Below, piece after piece: positions 15,590-23,903 of a DNA stretch of 60,083 nucleotides. Source of the stretch: a virus. The stretch lies in IMG/VR virus record IMGVR_UViG_3300044630_003239, positions 1-60,083 of that record. The stretch is one strand, 5' to 3'. The translations under genes and the position numbers were made by a program. The notes beneath the pieces are model-generated. The model was not told the DNA's origin. It saw only the letters and a program-made list of their open reading frames with translations, and did not search any database. Position 1 is the stretch's first letter. Each line of letters begins with the position of its first letter.

Positions 15590-16624
15590 TTATGAATTAA
15601 TTAAGTTTATATATTTATCTTTTAGTGACTCTGTTGAAAAATTAATAAACCCAAGATCAAATGCTTCTTGCTTAATTAAACTATCTTTCTTTGCCATATA
15701 ATCATCAACTGTTTTTGCAAGTGTTTTTGGATCAACATCATAGACATCAATAATAGCCTTAGCCTTAAACTCATCAATCTTCTTTGCCTCTACCGTCCAT
15801 TTATCTGGAAGAATAACATTGTTTGGAGAAATGCGGGGCATAAAAACAGGTAGCCCACTAAGAAGAGCCTCATTCATAGGTAGACACAATCCAGCATACC
15901 TCCTAGGCAATACCATTGCATCATACCCAGAATATAGATCTTCTGGTTCTTTTGTTGTTTTAGTCTCAATAGTTAATCTTTCATTAGCACCTTTAATACC
16001 TAGATCGCTTTGAGTTTTAACTACAACTTCGTAATCTCCCTCAGAATACTTAAGCATTTCTATTACAGTGTTAGTCCCATTTCTGTCTTTAACTGCAGCC
16101 TTTCCTCCAACATGAAGTATACGGTTATGAAATTTTGACATATTCTTTTCTTTTGCATTCTTAAAGTTTTCATGGTTTGTAGGTGGCGGTAAGTAAACAA
16201 CCTTACATTTATCACCAAAGAGTTCAACTATCTTATCCATATTCCATAGGCTAGGAGCAACAAGGACATCTGGAAGTGACCATTCTGTATGTACAAGGTT
16301 TCCAAAGAACTCATAGTTATATTGTAGTATTGTCTTAACTCCACGAGATCTTGCTATATCAATAAATTTTGGACTATAAAATGTTTCACAACTAATAACT
16401 ACGTCAACATCTGTAATAAAATTTGCTATTTCAGCACTTGTTGGAAACCCTTTTAGTGTAGCAGTATAGTTATATCCATCATACCAGTCAAAATGTTGCT
16501 TATTTTGATTAAAGAACCTTGAATTAATAACCATAATCTTATCAGGGTTTAGCATCTTAACCAATTCTCTGGTTTGATTACCAAGACCAGTATCATCACA
16601 TCTTGCAATTATTCCAATTCTCAT
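15590..16624 (-). CDS. Glycosyltransferase, GT4/GT-B type
   Basis: 344 residues; RIGIIARCDDTGLGNQTRELVKML at the N-terminus (G-L-G-N-Q donor/acceptor loop), VAPSLWNMDKIVELFG, then HNRILHVGGKAAVKDRNGTNTVIE and YAGLCLPMNEALLSGLPVFMP, the C-terminal nucleotide-sugar site with its conserved Glu. Last gene of the seven-gene glycan operon; overlaps the upstream gene by four bases. Confidence 0.88.
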   Translation of the reverse strand: MRIGIIARCDDTGLGNQTRELVKMLNPDKIMVINSRFFNQNKQHFDWYDGYNYTATLKGFPTSAEIANFITDVDVVISCETFYSPKFIDIARSRGVKTILQYNYEFFGNLVHTEWSLPDVLVAPSLWNMDKIVELFGDKCKVVYLPPPTNHENFKNAKEKNMSKFHNRILHVGGKAAVKDRNGTNTVIEMLKYSEGDYEVVVKTQSDLGIKGANERLTIETKTTKEPEDLYSGYDAMVLPRRYAGLCLPMNEALLSGLPVFMPRISPNNVILPDKWTVEAKKIDEFKAKAIIDVYDVDPKTLAKTVDDYMAKKDSLIKQEAFDLGFINFSTESLKDKYINLINS

Positions 16625-17382
16625 TCAGAATACCCCCAAATAAGATCATCGCTAGTATACTTTCTTGTGCCCTGACGACCATCTAAATGATATGATCTTT
16701 TTATGCTTCCTTCTGGATGATATATCCATAACTTATGTTTGTTCCATCCATCTTCAGAAAACACACTATATGGAGAAATATCATCTTGAACCCTTCCATG
16801 TGTTGTATCTTCAATGAAACACAGTTCGTCTAATGGTGGAAGAATAATTTTTCTGTAATACTCAACCGTAGAAAGGTGTGGTCTTTGACTCCATTGAGAT
16901 GTTTTCATAAATCCATTTTCCAAACCAAACATTAAATGATTGTGTGCTTCAGGAATTGACGATTCAAAATGAAATCTTATTGTATTTGCTTTGCCATACT
17001 CAATCATATCTAAACACTTGTCCCAATCTATTTCAACGTCAGGAGTAAGTGGAGCATCACCCTCAACATAAAGAAGGCAAGATGTATTTATAAGGTTAAT
17101 AGTTTGCTTTAACATTGTGCTTTGATGGCTATGTTTATCAAATATAATTGGCAAAACATTTTTATATTCATGAAGACATTTCCATAGAATTCTATTTTTG
17201 TACTCATCGTAATCTTCTTTACGATGTAACTGCTCTGATCTTAATCCATCAATTTGCATTATAATTTCATTGTTAGGAAAGTGATGCCTAATAGATTTAA
17301 TAGTCTCATCAATCATATCAGTGCTTGGGTGTGCTGGAATTATTGATGTTGCAAGTACAATAGTTACATCTCTTTTATGCAT
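16621..17382 (-). CDS. Glycosyltransferase-like protein (GT-A type)
   Basis: 253 residues. DVTIVLATSIIPAHPSTDMIDETIKSI...NEIIMQIDGLRSE resembles a GT2 start, and LLYVEGDAPLTPDVEIDW carries the acidic metal site. HxxDGR near the end. It overlaps both neighbours. Donor and acceptor unknown. Confidence 0.75.
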   Translation of the reverse strand: MHKRDVTIVLATSIIPAHPSTDMIDETIKSIRHHFPNNEIIMQIDGLRSEQLHRKEDYDEYKNRILWKCLHEYKNVLPIIFDKHSHQSTMLKQTINLINTSCLLYVEGDAPLTPDVEIDWDKCLDMIEYGKANTIRFHFESSIPEAHNHLMFGLENGFMKTSQWSQRPHLSTVEYYRKIILPPLDELCFIEDTTHGRVQDDISPYSVFSEDGWNKHKLWIYHPEGSIKRSYHLDGRQGTRKYTSDDLIWGYSE

Positions 17383-18229
17383 TTATTTGCCTCATAATCT
17401 TAATTCCTATGTTTCTTTTTTCTTTGATCCACCAACATACGACTTGATGCATATTGTTTGGATATTGATCTAATAGCCTTGGAACTAACTTATCAAGTTC
17501 ATTCCAATTTGATACATTTTTAAATGGAACATTAATTCCAAACACATCCTTATAAAAATCTGTTTGTATTCCTTTTGGATCTAGTGTATCTGCTACTGGT
17601 AATGTCAATAGTTCTATTGACTCAAAAAACCTAAAAGTATCTATTACCGCAGCACCAGATGGGCAGGGAGCAATCTTCGCACTTGCAAGTTTGGCATAGT
17701 AATCTTTTGGTTTGTCTCCTTGAGAAAAACCTTTTGTTGGTCCATACAAAGAGTTCTTTAATCTTGGCATAACATGAGATAACTCAACTCTTCTTTGATG
17801 TGTAATCTGACCACCAAAATAGACATCATAATCTTTTTCTTTATATTCTGGAAGATTATCTTTTAAGTGCTGTGGAACACCGATTGGCATCTTATTATAT
17901 TCTGAATGTTTTTTATGTGGGTATTGAATCCATATTTCAATATTTGGATGAATTATTTTATCTACATTAAACCTAGCATTCTCATCTCCATTAATAAATA
18001 AAACAACTCTAGAGAGTTTGCTTAATTCATCAGAGAGTGTATCTTCATTCCCAGCAGTTTGAGGTCCAGGTATTACAACAAAGGCTTTCTCACCTTCTGG
18101 AATACTTGTAACTTTTATTTGATTAACTTCGTACTTATCAAATATTTCTTTTATTAATCCATAGTCCCATTTGTCACTTGCATAATCTTTTCCATCATGA
18201 GAATATAAGTAGGCATTAATTTGATTCAT
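17375..18229 (-). CDS. Exostosin-like glycosyltransferase
   Basis: 284 residues. GPQTAGNED, DVYFGGQITHQRRVELS and IAPCPSGAAVIDTFRFFESIELLTLPVAD match the C-terminal donor-binding part of exostosin/GT47-like enzymes. The ATG at 18229 is preferred because a GAGGTG SD is ten bases upstream; an upstream ATG at 18247 overlaps the SD. Confidence 0.75.
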   Translation of the reverse strand: MNQINAYLYSHDGKDYASDKWDYGLIKEIFDKYEVNQIKVTSIPEGEKAFVVIPGPQTAGNEDTLSDELSKLSRVVLFINGDENARFNVDKIIHPNIEIWIQYPHKKHSEYNKMPIGVPQHLKDNLPEYKEKDYDVYFGGQITHQRRVELSHVMPRLKNSLYGPTKGFSQGDKPKDYYAKLASAKIAPCPSGAAVIDTFRFFESIELLTLPVADTLDPKGIQTDFYKDVFGINVPFKNVSNWNELDKLVPRLLDQYPNNMHQVVCWWIKEKRNIGIKIMRQINA

Positions 18230-18929
18230 AATATAAATGCACCTCATGCTGATAGTCTAAAATTATTTCAGTATATCCTAATTCCTTAATCCATTGTCTA
18301 AGATTATATAAAGATTCATCCCATTGCTGCAACATAAACTCTGGGTGTCCAGATAACCAAATCTTTGGTTTGTGCTCTCTAAGCACCTTCTCAGCCCCTC
18401 CTAGGACCCTCCACTCGCTACCCTCAACGTCTAAAGAAATGGCGGTAGGTGGCTTAATCCCGTGATCATACACACAAGAATCTATAGTAATTTGACCATA
18501 GGTTTCTCCTTCAAGGTATAGTTCTTTAAATCCATGTGCTGCCTCAATCACATCATTAACTTCTGGTGGCCATTCATTATGATATATTCTTGAAAGATTA
18601 TTTATCTTATCAGATGCGAACCCAGGAATACATGCGAGTGGCAATTCTAAATTATTTGCACTCCAGAGTAAAGGAAAGTGTGACCAAACTTTTGGGTTTG
18701 GCTCAAATACAACTACTTCGGCACCCCACATTTGACATAGAGCAGCAAATTCACCTTCTTCTGCACCAACATAATAGATTACATCGCCAGGTCCAAGATT
18801 GCTATGCATTGATTGCAATCTTTTTCTTTCCCATCCTTTTTCTGTGTACCACTCAGGTCTGTTGGCACGATGTTCTGGAAGAAAGATTTCAAACTCTCCA
18901 TTGATTACTGACTTTATCATTTCTGTCAT
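18216..18929 (-). CDS. FkbM-type SAM-dependent methyltransferase
   Basis: 237 residues. LGPGDVIYYVGAEEGEFAALCQMWGAEVVVFEPNP is the SAM-binding motif I-II region and ISLDVEGSEWRVLGGAEKVL the FkbM signature (D-V-E-G-x-E). Likely O-methylates a sugar built by the neighbouring enzymes. Confidence 0.9.
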   Translation of the reverse strand: MTEMIKSVINGEFEIFLPEHRANRPEWYTEKGWERKRLQSMHSNLGPGDVIYYVGAEEGEFAALCQMWGAEVVVFEPNPKVWSHFPLLWSANNLELPLACIPGFASDKINNLSRIYHNEWPPEVNDVIEAAHGFKELYLEGETYGQITIDSCVYDHGIKPPTAISLDVEGSEWRVLGGAEKVLREHKPKIWLSGHPEFMLQQWDESLYNLRQWIKELGYTEIILDYQHEVHLYYESN

Positions 18930-18941
18930 TTTATAAACATC

Positions 18942-19607
18942 CTATTTTTGGTATCTAACTTTTTTAATAAAACTAACATGGTTCTTATCATCTTCTTTTG
19001 GGCAGTATTTAAAATCTACATCTGGTAAGTTAAATGGAGTTGGATAAAGTTCCTCAACACTGTGCCCACCTCCAGGATATTGGCCCCACTTATTGTAGAA
19101 ATATTGATGCAATAGGTTGTCATTTGACCTTACTCCACCTAGTTTAATGCTATGACCCATAATAGTATCTGAAACATCAAATAAAATCTTTTCCCATTTA
19201 ACATTAGGCATTGCTTTTTTAATTCTAATACTATAATCTAAATCATCATATCCATATGGTGTAAAGTTTTCATCCCATCCTCCAACAGTATCAATAACAT
19301 CTTTTTTAAAAGCCATTAAATGCCAACCATAAAGTTGGAAGCCTTCAACAATTTGAGCATCAGTTTTTTCTAAATGCTCAATGATATCTAAGCCACCCTT
19401 ATCACCAAACCTTATTGCTGCACTCATTATAATCAGCCAATCAGCATTATCTTTATAAAGTTTTTTAATGCCAAGATTATGACTAGCCATTATGCCAATA
19501 TTATTAACTGTATTGTCAATCTCTAAAATATTGCTTAATTTACAATTAAGCATAAACTCATCACGAAACTCTTGAACACGAAATGGTAAACAGACTACAT
19601 ATTTCAT
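18942..19607 (-). CDS. Glycosyltransferase, GT2 type with galactosyltransferase-like C-terminus
   Basis: 221 residues from the ATG at 19607, which overlaps the upstream stop (ATGA). NNIGIMASHNLGIKKLYKDNADWLIIMSAA is the donor site and FKKDVIDTVGGWDENFTPYGYDDLDYSIR the acceptor/catalytic ED-like block of GT2 enzymes. Confidence 0.85.
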   Translation of the reverse strand: MKYVVCLPFRVQEFRDEFMLNCKLSNILEIDNTVNNIGIMASHNLGIKKLYKDNADWLIIMSAAIRFGDKGGLDIIEHLEKTDAQIVEGFQLYGWHLMAFKKDVIDTVGGWDENFTPYGYDDLDYSIRIKKAMPNVKWEKILFDVSDTIMGHSIKLGGVRSNDNLLHQYFYNKWGQYPGGGHSVEELYPTPFNLPDVDFKYCPKEDDKNHVSFIKKVRYQK

Positions 19608-20488
19608 TTCTGCAACCATTTCATTAGTGATACTTTAGGTATCCATCCAGTTAAATCTTTAAACTTAGAATTAGATGCAAGAGTTTCTTGCACTTCCCCA
19701 ATTCTTGACGGGATAAACTTAACATCATTTGAAATCATATTAGCAATATCAATTATAGAATAGTTACTTCCATACCCAATGTTATATACTTCACCAAAGC
19801 CATGACTTACCTCAGATGCAAGTATGTTTGCTTCTACCACATCAGATATATGTGTGAAGTCTCTGCGTTGAGATCCATCACCAACCACTGTAAGTGGCTT
19901 ACCTTCTTTATGCTGTTTTAAAAATAAACCTATAACTGGTGCATACTGACCCTTCAGTGGCTGTCTATCTCCATAAACATTAAAATATCTAAGAGATATA
20001 GTCTCAAGTCCATAAAGATTATAGTAAACTCTTGCAAGGTTTTCACCAAACACCTTTGCTGTAGAGTATGGAGTTAGTGGGTCAGATGCTTGTGTCTCTA
20101 TGTTTGGAAGGATTGCTTTCTTTCCATATGCAGATGATGTGCTTGAATAAATAAATCTTTTTACTTTATTAATTCTTGCAAGTTCAATAACATTTGCAGT
20201 ACCTACAGCGTTTGATTCAATAGATTTTCTTGGATTTAATATTGCAGGCTGTATTCTTGCATCTGATGCAACGTGAAATACATAGTCAATCCCATTAAAT
20301 AAATGTGCAATTTTTTCATAATCACATATGTCATATTTGTAATTATTTGCTTTTGGATTCCAATAAAACTGTTCATGACATTCTGCCGACTCATTGTCTA
20401 TACAGATAACTTTGTGACCAAGTTCTATTAGTTTATCAACAAGGTTTGAACCAATAAATCCAGCACCACCTGTGACTAAGCAGTTCAT
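19604..20488 (-). CDS. NAD-dependent sugar-nucleotide epimerase/dehydratase (GalE/WbpP-like)
   Basis: 294 residues, extended SDR fold. Cofactor motif GGAGFIG (7-13), substrate Ser-Ser-Thr at 115-117, catalytic Tyr141-x3-Lys145 (PYSTAK), and SLRYFNVYGDRQP, typical of UDP-hexose 4-epimerases. It would supply an activated sugar for the operon. Confidence 0.92.
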   Translation of the reverse strand: MNCLVTGGAGFIGSNLVDKLIELGHKVICIDNESAECHEQFYWNPKANNYKYDICDYEKIAHLFNGIDYVFHVASDARIQPAILNPRKSIESNAVGTANVIELARINKVKRFIYSSTSSAYGKKAILPNIETQASDPLTPYSTAKVFGENLARVYYNLYGLETISLRYFNVYGDRQPLKGQYAPVIGLFLKQHKEGKPLTVVGDGSQRRDFTHISDVVEANILASEVSHGFGEVYNIGYGSNYSIIDIANMISNDVKFIPSRIGEVQETLASNSKFKDLTGWIPKVSLMKWLQK

Positions 20489-21441
20489 TTAATTCCAAGT
20501 TCTTCTAGAATTGCAGTCCATCTATGAACATATGTATGTTCTTTTTTTGTACGATTGTGTCCGTTTAACCTAATTCTTTCTCTTACTAAAGAGTTTTCAA
20601 GATACTGATCTATCTTATTTGTTAGATCACTAAAGTTTCCATGCTTATAAAATACAACTTCATCAGGCATAAAGTATTCATCTAAGCCCTTAATTTCTGG
20701 GTAGATAGTAAAGCCTCCACGACCAGTAGACTCAAACAATCTATCACTAGTGTAATAAGGATATTCAAACCCTATGTTAAGGCTATCTCCAACCGCAATC
20801 TTGCTTTTAGCATAGATACGGTTTAATTCATCGCCACGAACAGTTCCAGTATCGCCATCCCCACCAACGTGAAGGAATCTTTTACCATATGTCTTTCTTA
20901 AGAAATCAATTAGTTCTGGACGATACTTGTATTCGTGGTGATATCTTTTGCTGCCAACAAAAATAACATCGTACTCAAAGTTTTGTGTGTCATAATCTGG
21001 GTGGATATAGCATTCTTTATCGTATACCCCTGCAGGCATAAAGTGTCCTTTAACCGATGTATTTTCATTAAACCAATCAGCCATAAGTTTATCTACAGTA
21101 AAGAAGTGACCAATAGTTCTGTAAAAACTGTCATGCTTAAGATCTTTTTGTCTGTCAAGGCCAAACCATAAGTCTAAATGATATGTCATTGTAGGCACAC
21201 CAGCAGCATTTAATTGCTTGAGAACTTCATCCATTGTAATGTTACCAACTGTTTCCCAGCCATGTGTATGTACCCAGATAAATAGATCAGATTCTGAGGC
21301 TTTTTCTAGAATGGTTTGTGTTTTGGCCTTACGCTCCTGCAATTTTGTCACGGTATGGCCTAAAGACTCTAGACTACTAGCATGATGATTTTCACTACTA
21401 TAAGATACTTCAAAATTACCAAGAAAAACTATGTTAGCCAA
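20485..21441 (-). CDS. CgeB-like glycosyltransferase
   Basis: 318 residues. MANIVFLGNFEVSYSSENHHASSLESLGHTV and the C-terminal RLFESTGRGGFTIYPEIKGLDEYF plus DEVVFYKHGNFSDL are the pattern of CgeB/GT1_2 proteins. TTG start with an AAAGGGG SD. First gene of the glycan operon, directly downstream of tRNA-Arg. Confidence 0.85.
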   Translation of the reverse strand: MANIVFLGNFEVSYSSENHHASSLESLGHTVTKLQERKAKTQTILEKASESDLFIWVHTHGWETVGNITMDEVLKQLNAAGVPTMTYHLDLWFGLDRQKDLKHDSFYRTIGHFFTVDKLMADWFNENTSVKGHFMPAGVYDKECYIHPDYDTQNFEYDVIFVGSKRYHHEYKYRPELIDFLRKTYGKRFLHVGGDGDTGTVRGDELNRIYAKSKIAVGDSLNIGFEYPYYTSDRLFESTGRGGFTIYPEIKGLDEYFMPDEVVFYKHGNFSDLTNKIDQYLENSLVRERIRLNGHNRTKKEHTYVHRWTAILEELGIK

Positions 21442-21463
21442 GATTACCCCTTTGTTTTAATCT

Positions 21464-21469
21464 ATTATA
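21464..21469 (-). promoter_or_regulatory. -10 box of the glycan operon
   Basis: TATAAT (minus strand) between tRNA-Arg and the first glycosyltransferase gene. Confidence 0.55.
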
Positions 21470-21470
21470 G

Positions 21471-21542
21471 CATCTCTGGTAGGATTTGAACCTACGACCT
21501 ACACCTTAGAAGGGTGTCACTCTTCCGCTGAGTTACAGAGAT
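21471..21542 (-). tRNA. tRNA-Arg (TCT)
   Basis: Acceptor ATCTCTG/CAGAGAT, anticodon loop CTTCTAA (TCT) between ACACC/GGTGT, T-loop TTCAAAT. Confidence 0.9.
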
Positions 21543-21545
21543 TTA

Positions 21546-21618
21546 GTAGACCTAGAAGGTAATGCTCCTTCTTCTCAGGATTAAAAGTCCTGAGCATCAC
21601 TTTAATGCTTTAGGTCCA
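21546..21618 (-). tRNA. tRNA-Lys (TTT)-like, non-canonical
   Basis: Acceptor TGGACCT/AGGTCTA (one G-T pair), anticodon stem CAGGA/TCCTG with loop CTTTTAA (TTT, Lys). The D-loop (TTAAAGTGA) has no GG pair and the T-arm loop reads AGCATTA rather than TTCRA-type. It sits with the correct spacing in a four-tRNA cluster. It may be an aberrant functional tRNA or a decaying one. Confidence 0.6.
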
Positions 21619-21621
21619 CAG

Positions 21622-21695
21622 TACATCTGGAAGGACTTGAACCTTCGGCTCTCTGCATATAAGGCAGGTACTCTAACCAACTGAGTTACAGATGT
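21622..21695 (-). tRNA. tRNA-Ile (TAT)
   Basis: Acceptor ACATCTG/CAGATGT, anticodon loop CTTATAT (TAT), T-loop TTCAAGT. Reads ATA, a codon frequent in this AT-rich genome. Confidence 0.85.
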
Positions 21696-21699
21696 CTAG

Positions 21700-21774
21700 T
21701 ACACCAGGTAGGACTTGAACCTACGAATAGCCGAATTATGAGTTCGGTGCCTTAACCAACTTGGCTACTGGTGC
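21700..21774 (-). tRNA. tRNA with CAT anticodon (Met or modified Ile)
   Basis: Acceptor GCACCAG/CTGGTGT, anticodon loop CTCATAA (CAT) between CCGAA/TTCGG, T-loop TTCAAGT. Elongator Met is most likely; a lysidine-modified Ile2 cannot be excluded. Confidence 0.88.
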
Positions 21775-21790
21775 TTACTTTATAAGTATA

Positions 21791-22231
21791 TTAGAATTCT
21801 TTATCAAAGTCAAGCCAGTATTGTTTAAAATTATCTTTTGGTTCAAGATATCTAACCTCATCAATAATTTTATTTTTTAATGCAATCTTAATCATATTAT
21901 CTGAATAACTTCCTGGCTCTGGTTTAGCAGAAAAATATACAACATAGTATAGTGTGTTGTAGGTTTTTATTAATGCTCCATTAGCAATTGCTTTTTTAAC
22001 ATTATCAGTTCTTTGTGCCCCTGGTCTCTTACCTTCACCAGCAACGCCACCCTTAGCCTCAACATATTCAAAGCCATTGTCAGAGTGAGCACGAAAATCT
22101 ACTTCACAACCAGCATCCTCAAAGCAATAATTTCTATCAATATTAAGAAACCCCCTACTAACCAAATCTGCATATACAAGTTCTTCAAAAGCGTCTCCAG
22201 ACCTTTTAGATTGTGATTGAAAGTTTGTCAT
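21791..22231 (-). CDS. PD-(D/E)XK nuclease-like protein
   Basis: 146 residues. GDAFEELVYADLVSRGF, GCEVDFRAH and FEYVEAKGG give the E...D...E-x-K set of the PD-(D/E)XK fold. Similar to restriction-endonuclease-like or Mrr/HJ-resolvase-size phage proteins. A TACAAT box lies six bases before the ATG, so leaderless translation is likely. Confidence 0.75.
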   Translation of the reverse strand: MTNFQSQSKRSGDAFEELVYADLVSRGFLNIDRNYCFEDAGCEVDFRAHSDNGFEYVEAKGGVAGEGKRPGAQRTDNVKKAIANGALIKTYNTLYYVVYFSAKPEPGSYSDNMIKIALKNKIIDEVRYLEPKDNFKQYWLDFDKEF

Positions 22232-22248
22232 ATCTTTATTGTATCAGT

Positions 22249-22482
22249 TTACAAATGGATCTTATTTACTGGCTCTTTAGACCAGTGTACGTAAGATCTA
22301 ATGTAGACAATGCCATAGGCAACCGCTGCAAAAATAAAGCCATACTGCTCAGTTGTTACAGCATAGATAATCCATAAGCACTCATTAAATAACAACAGCA
22401 GCCAAGCCCATATAACTTTACGTCCTACAAAAAATATTCCTGTTACACCAATTGCTGCTAATATCCACGACCAGTACTGCAT
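22249..22482 (-). CDS. Small three-helix membrane protein
   Basis: 77 residues with hydrophobic helices at about 3-20, 24-42 and 46-66, ending in a basic tail. Resembles a fragment of PnuC-like or other small phage membrane proteins. One base separates it from the upstream stop. Confidence 0.7.
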   Translation of the reverse strand: MQYWSWILAAIGVTGIFFVGRKVIWAWLLLLFNECLWIIYAVTTEQYGFIFAAVAYGIVYIRSYVHWSKEPVNKIHL

Positions 22483-22483
22483 A

Positions 22484-22573
22484 TTAGTCCTGCTTTACTT
22501 TGTAGGTCATAACAAAATAACATACTAAATACCCAGCAATCAGCGCAGGGATCAAAAATAAAGCATTAATCAT
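22484..22573 (-). CDS. 29-residue membrane peptide
   Basis: MINALFLIPALIAGYLVCYFV followed by a short basic tail: one membrane helix. Start overlaps the end of the upstream gene by eight bases. Confidence 0.6.
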   Translation of the reverse strand: MINALFLIPALIAGYLVCYFVMTYKVKQD

Positions 22574-22670
22574 CTTCTTCCTCAAATTCTCTAAGGGCAT
22601 TGTTATTATCATTACAATAGTTACAATCGCCATATTCTAGTTTATTTCCACAATAGTTACAAAACATCAT
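22566..22670 (-). CDS. 34-residue zinc-ribbon peptide
   Basis: MFCNYCGNKLEYGDCNYC gives two C-x2-C knuckles, then an acidic tail. TTAGGGG SD. The start may be the ATG at 22670 or 22667. Confidence 0.65.
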   Translation of the reverse strand: MMFCNYCGNKLEYGDCNYCNDNNNALREFEEEDD

Positions 22671-22686
22671 TTCCCCTAACCTATCT

Positions 22687-22715
22687 ATTCTAGCAGGTTT
22701 GTCAAACTTTTGCAA
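22687..22715 (-). promoter_or_regulatory. Leftward promoter overlapping a divergent one
   Basis: TTGCAA (22710-22715), 17-base spacer, TAGAAT (22687-22692) with TG at the extended -10. Confidence 0.6.
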
Positions 22716-22727
22716 GTATGGTAGAAT
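22699..22727 (+). promoter_or_regulatory. Rightward leaderless promoter
   Basis: TTGTCA (22699-22704), 17-base spacer, TAGAAT (22722-22727), six bases to the ATG at 22734. It overlaps the leftward promoter. Confidence 0.7.
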
Positions 22728-22733
22728 TATATG

Positions 22734-22940
22734 ATGTGCACATTTTGTAAAGGAATTCTAACCCCCATTGTCTACACCAGAGTGGTAGATGATGTGCTAC
22801 TTGGTATGCATAAGTCTGGACAGATAATCCTTGCTGGTCAGACAGAAAGATATGCTGACCACCCTAGATCTTATTGCAGATCTTGCCAAGAACCAAGCAC
22901 TATTGAAGTATCTATTGACAATTCCCTTGTACTAGATTAA
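22734..22940 (+). CDS. Zinc-ribbon protein
   Basis: 68 residues, MCTFCKGILTPIVYTRVV...SYCRSCQEPSTIEV: two C-x2-C pairs. The ATG at 22734 is preferred over 22731 from the six-base leaderless rule. Its stop overlaps that of the convergent gene. Confidence 0.7.
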   Translation: MCTFCKGILTPIVYTRVVDDVLLGMHKSGQIILAGQTERYADHPRSYCRSCQEPSTIEVSIDNSLVLD

Positions 22941-23065
22941 TCTTTATCTGGTATTTCATCAAACTTACGATAACCTTTTCTAACCAATATTCTTGCTATT
23001 TGAAATGTAGCAAGTAGGTATCCAAACAAACTTCCCCATAAAAGTAATAATATATTATCTATCAT
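22937..23065 (-). CDS. 42-residue membrane peptide
   Basis: MIDNILLLLWGSLFGYLLATFQIARIL forms one membrane helix, followed by a basic/acidic tail. Overlaps the upstream stop. Confidence 0.6.
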   Translation of the reverse strand: MIDNILLLLWGSLFGYLLATFQIARILVRKGYRKFDEIPDKD

Positions 23066-23172
23066 TGTCTATGCCGTTTTTTATTGCCAAACTTAGACTT
23101 AACCTCAGCCTTAGCCTGATTAACTATAGCGTTCGTAATGTCTTCTAAATTAAAATCTTCTTCAGTATCCAT
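23062..23172 (-). CDS. 36-residue basic-tailed peptide
   Basis: MDTEEDFNLEDITNAIVNQAKAEVKSKF then GNKKRHRQ. The first ten residues resemble the start of the next gene upstream (DTEQEFDLE), suggesting a duplicated N-terminal box. Confidence 0.6.
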   Translation of the reverse strand: MDTEEDFNLEDITNAIVNQAKAEVKSKFGNKKRHRQ

Positions 23173-23270
23173 TAGTCAATCCTATCTAAATCTTCAAGGC
23201 TATTAATACCATAAAGATTAATCATTTCTTCAACAGTAAACTCTAAGTCAAACTCTTGTTCAGTATCCAC
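23172..23270 (-). CDS. 32-residue acidic peptide
   Basis: GTG start; DTEQEFDLEFTVEEMINLYGINSLEDLDRID. Its start overlaps the end of the zinc-finger gene upstream and its stop overlaps the next ATG. Confidence 0.55.
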   Translation of the reverse strand: MDTEQEFDLEFTVEEMINLYGINSLEDLDRID

Positions 23271-23469
23271 CTAAGCACTCATTTCTTGTATGAAACAATC
23301 TAATCTTTGTCATAATTTTGCGGGATGGAGCATAAAGATCATCCTTACAAGCACTACATTTATAAGACCATTCCCCAGTAAAGAAGTCATGTACATAACC
23401 TTTGGCATTAGCATACTTCTTGGCTACAAAGGTTTGGAATGGATCAGGAATCTCTAGTGACTGGATCAA
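23260..23469 (-). CDS. Small zinc-finger protein
   Basis: About 69 residues from a TTG at 23469 with GGGATAG upstream; the start is uncertain. SLEIPDPFQTFVAKKYANAKGYVHDFFTGEWSYKCSACKDDLYAP carries a C-x2-C pair and a late Cys/His pair (FHTRNEC). Confidence 0.55.
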   Translation of the reverse strand: MIQSLEIPDPFQTFVAKKYANAKGYVHDFFTGEWSYKCSACKDDLYAPSRKIMTKIRLFHTRNECLGGY

Positions 23470-23611
23470 GTCTATCCCAATGTCCCATAGTATTTCCAAC
23501 AAATACCTGACCAGTTTCTCTATCAACAAGAAGGTATTTTTCTGGTGATCTAGTTCTAACTATAAGTTTTAAAGGTTCTTCTAGTTCTTCAAAGTTTTTT
23601 GATTGTCTCAC
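23444..23611 (-). CDS. Small conserved phage protein
   Basis: 55 residues from a GTG that overlaps the upstream TGA. KYLLVDRETGQVFVGNTMGHWDRLDPV is a block seen in many actinophage small proteins. Unknown function. Confidence 0.65.
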   Translation of the reverse strand: MRQSKNFEELEEPLKLIVRTRSPEKYLLVDRETGQVFVGNTMGHWDRLDPVTRDS

Positions 23612-23829
23612 TTGTTCTCCTCTTTTAAATCCACTATATAGTATGTTCCCCATAAAGTATATGGTTTGTTTAGATACTTCCACATTTTTGCGTGGTATGT
23701 ATAACGCCATCCATAATTTTGATCTTCATCCATGCACATGGCCTTAAACAAATGATTACCAGCAAACTCACCACATATATTACTTATCCAGCGTAATGGA
23801 AGTATGTTAGTCTTTTGATGCTTTATCAT
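23608..23829 (-). CDS. Small conserved protein
   Basis: About 73 residues from the ATG at 23829 (GGGAAAAAG SD). The central part, WGTYYIVDL preceded by YHAKMWKYLNKPYTL, looks like a common phage small protein. An ATG at 23853 is in frame. Overlaps the 28-residue gene upstream. Confidence 0.55.
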   Translation of the reverse strand: MIKHQKTNILPLRWISNICGEFAGNHLFKAMCMDEDQNYGWRYTYHAKMWKYLNKPYTLWGTYYIVDLKEENK

Positions 23830-23893
23830 CTTTTTCCCAAACCTTTTTTCCATCTTTCCATACAGGCCAGTAGCCTAGTGAACGCCAGTCCAT
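23807..23893 (-). CDS. 28-residue peptide
   Basis: MDWRSLGYWPVWKDGKKVWE plus a charged tail; Trp-rich start. Short and unrecognised. Confidence 0.45.
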   Translation of the reverse strand: MDWRSLGYWPVWKDGKKVWEKDDKASKD

Positions 23894-23903
23894 CTTCGTA
23901 ATC

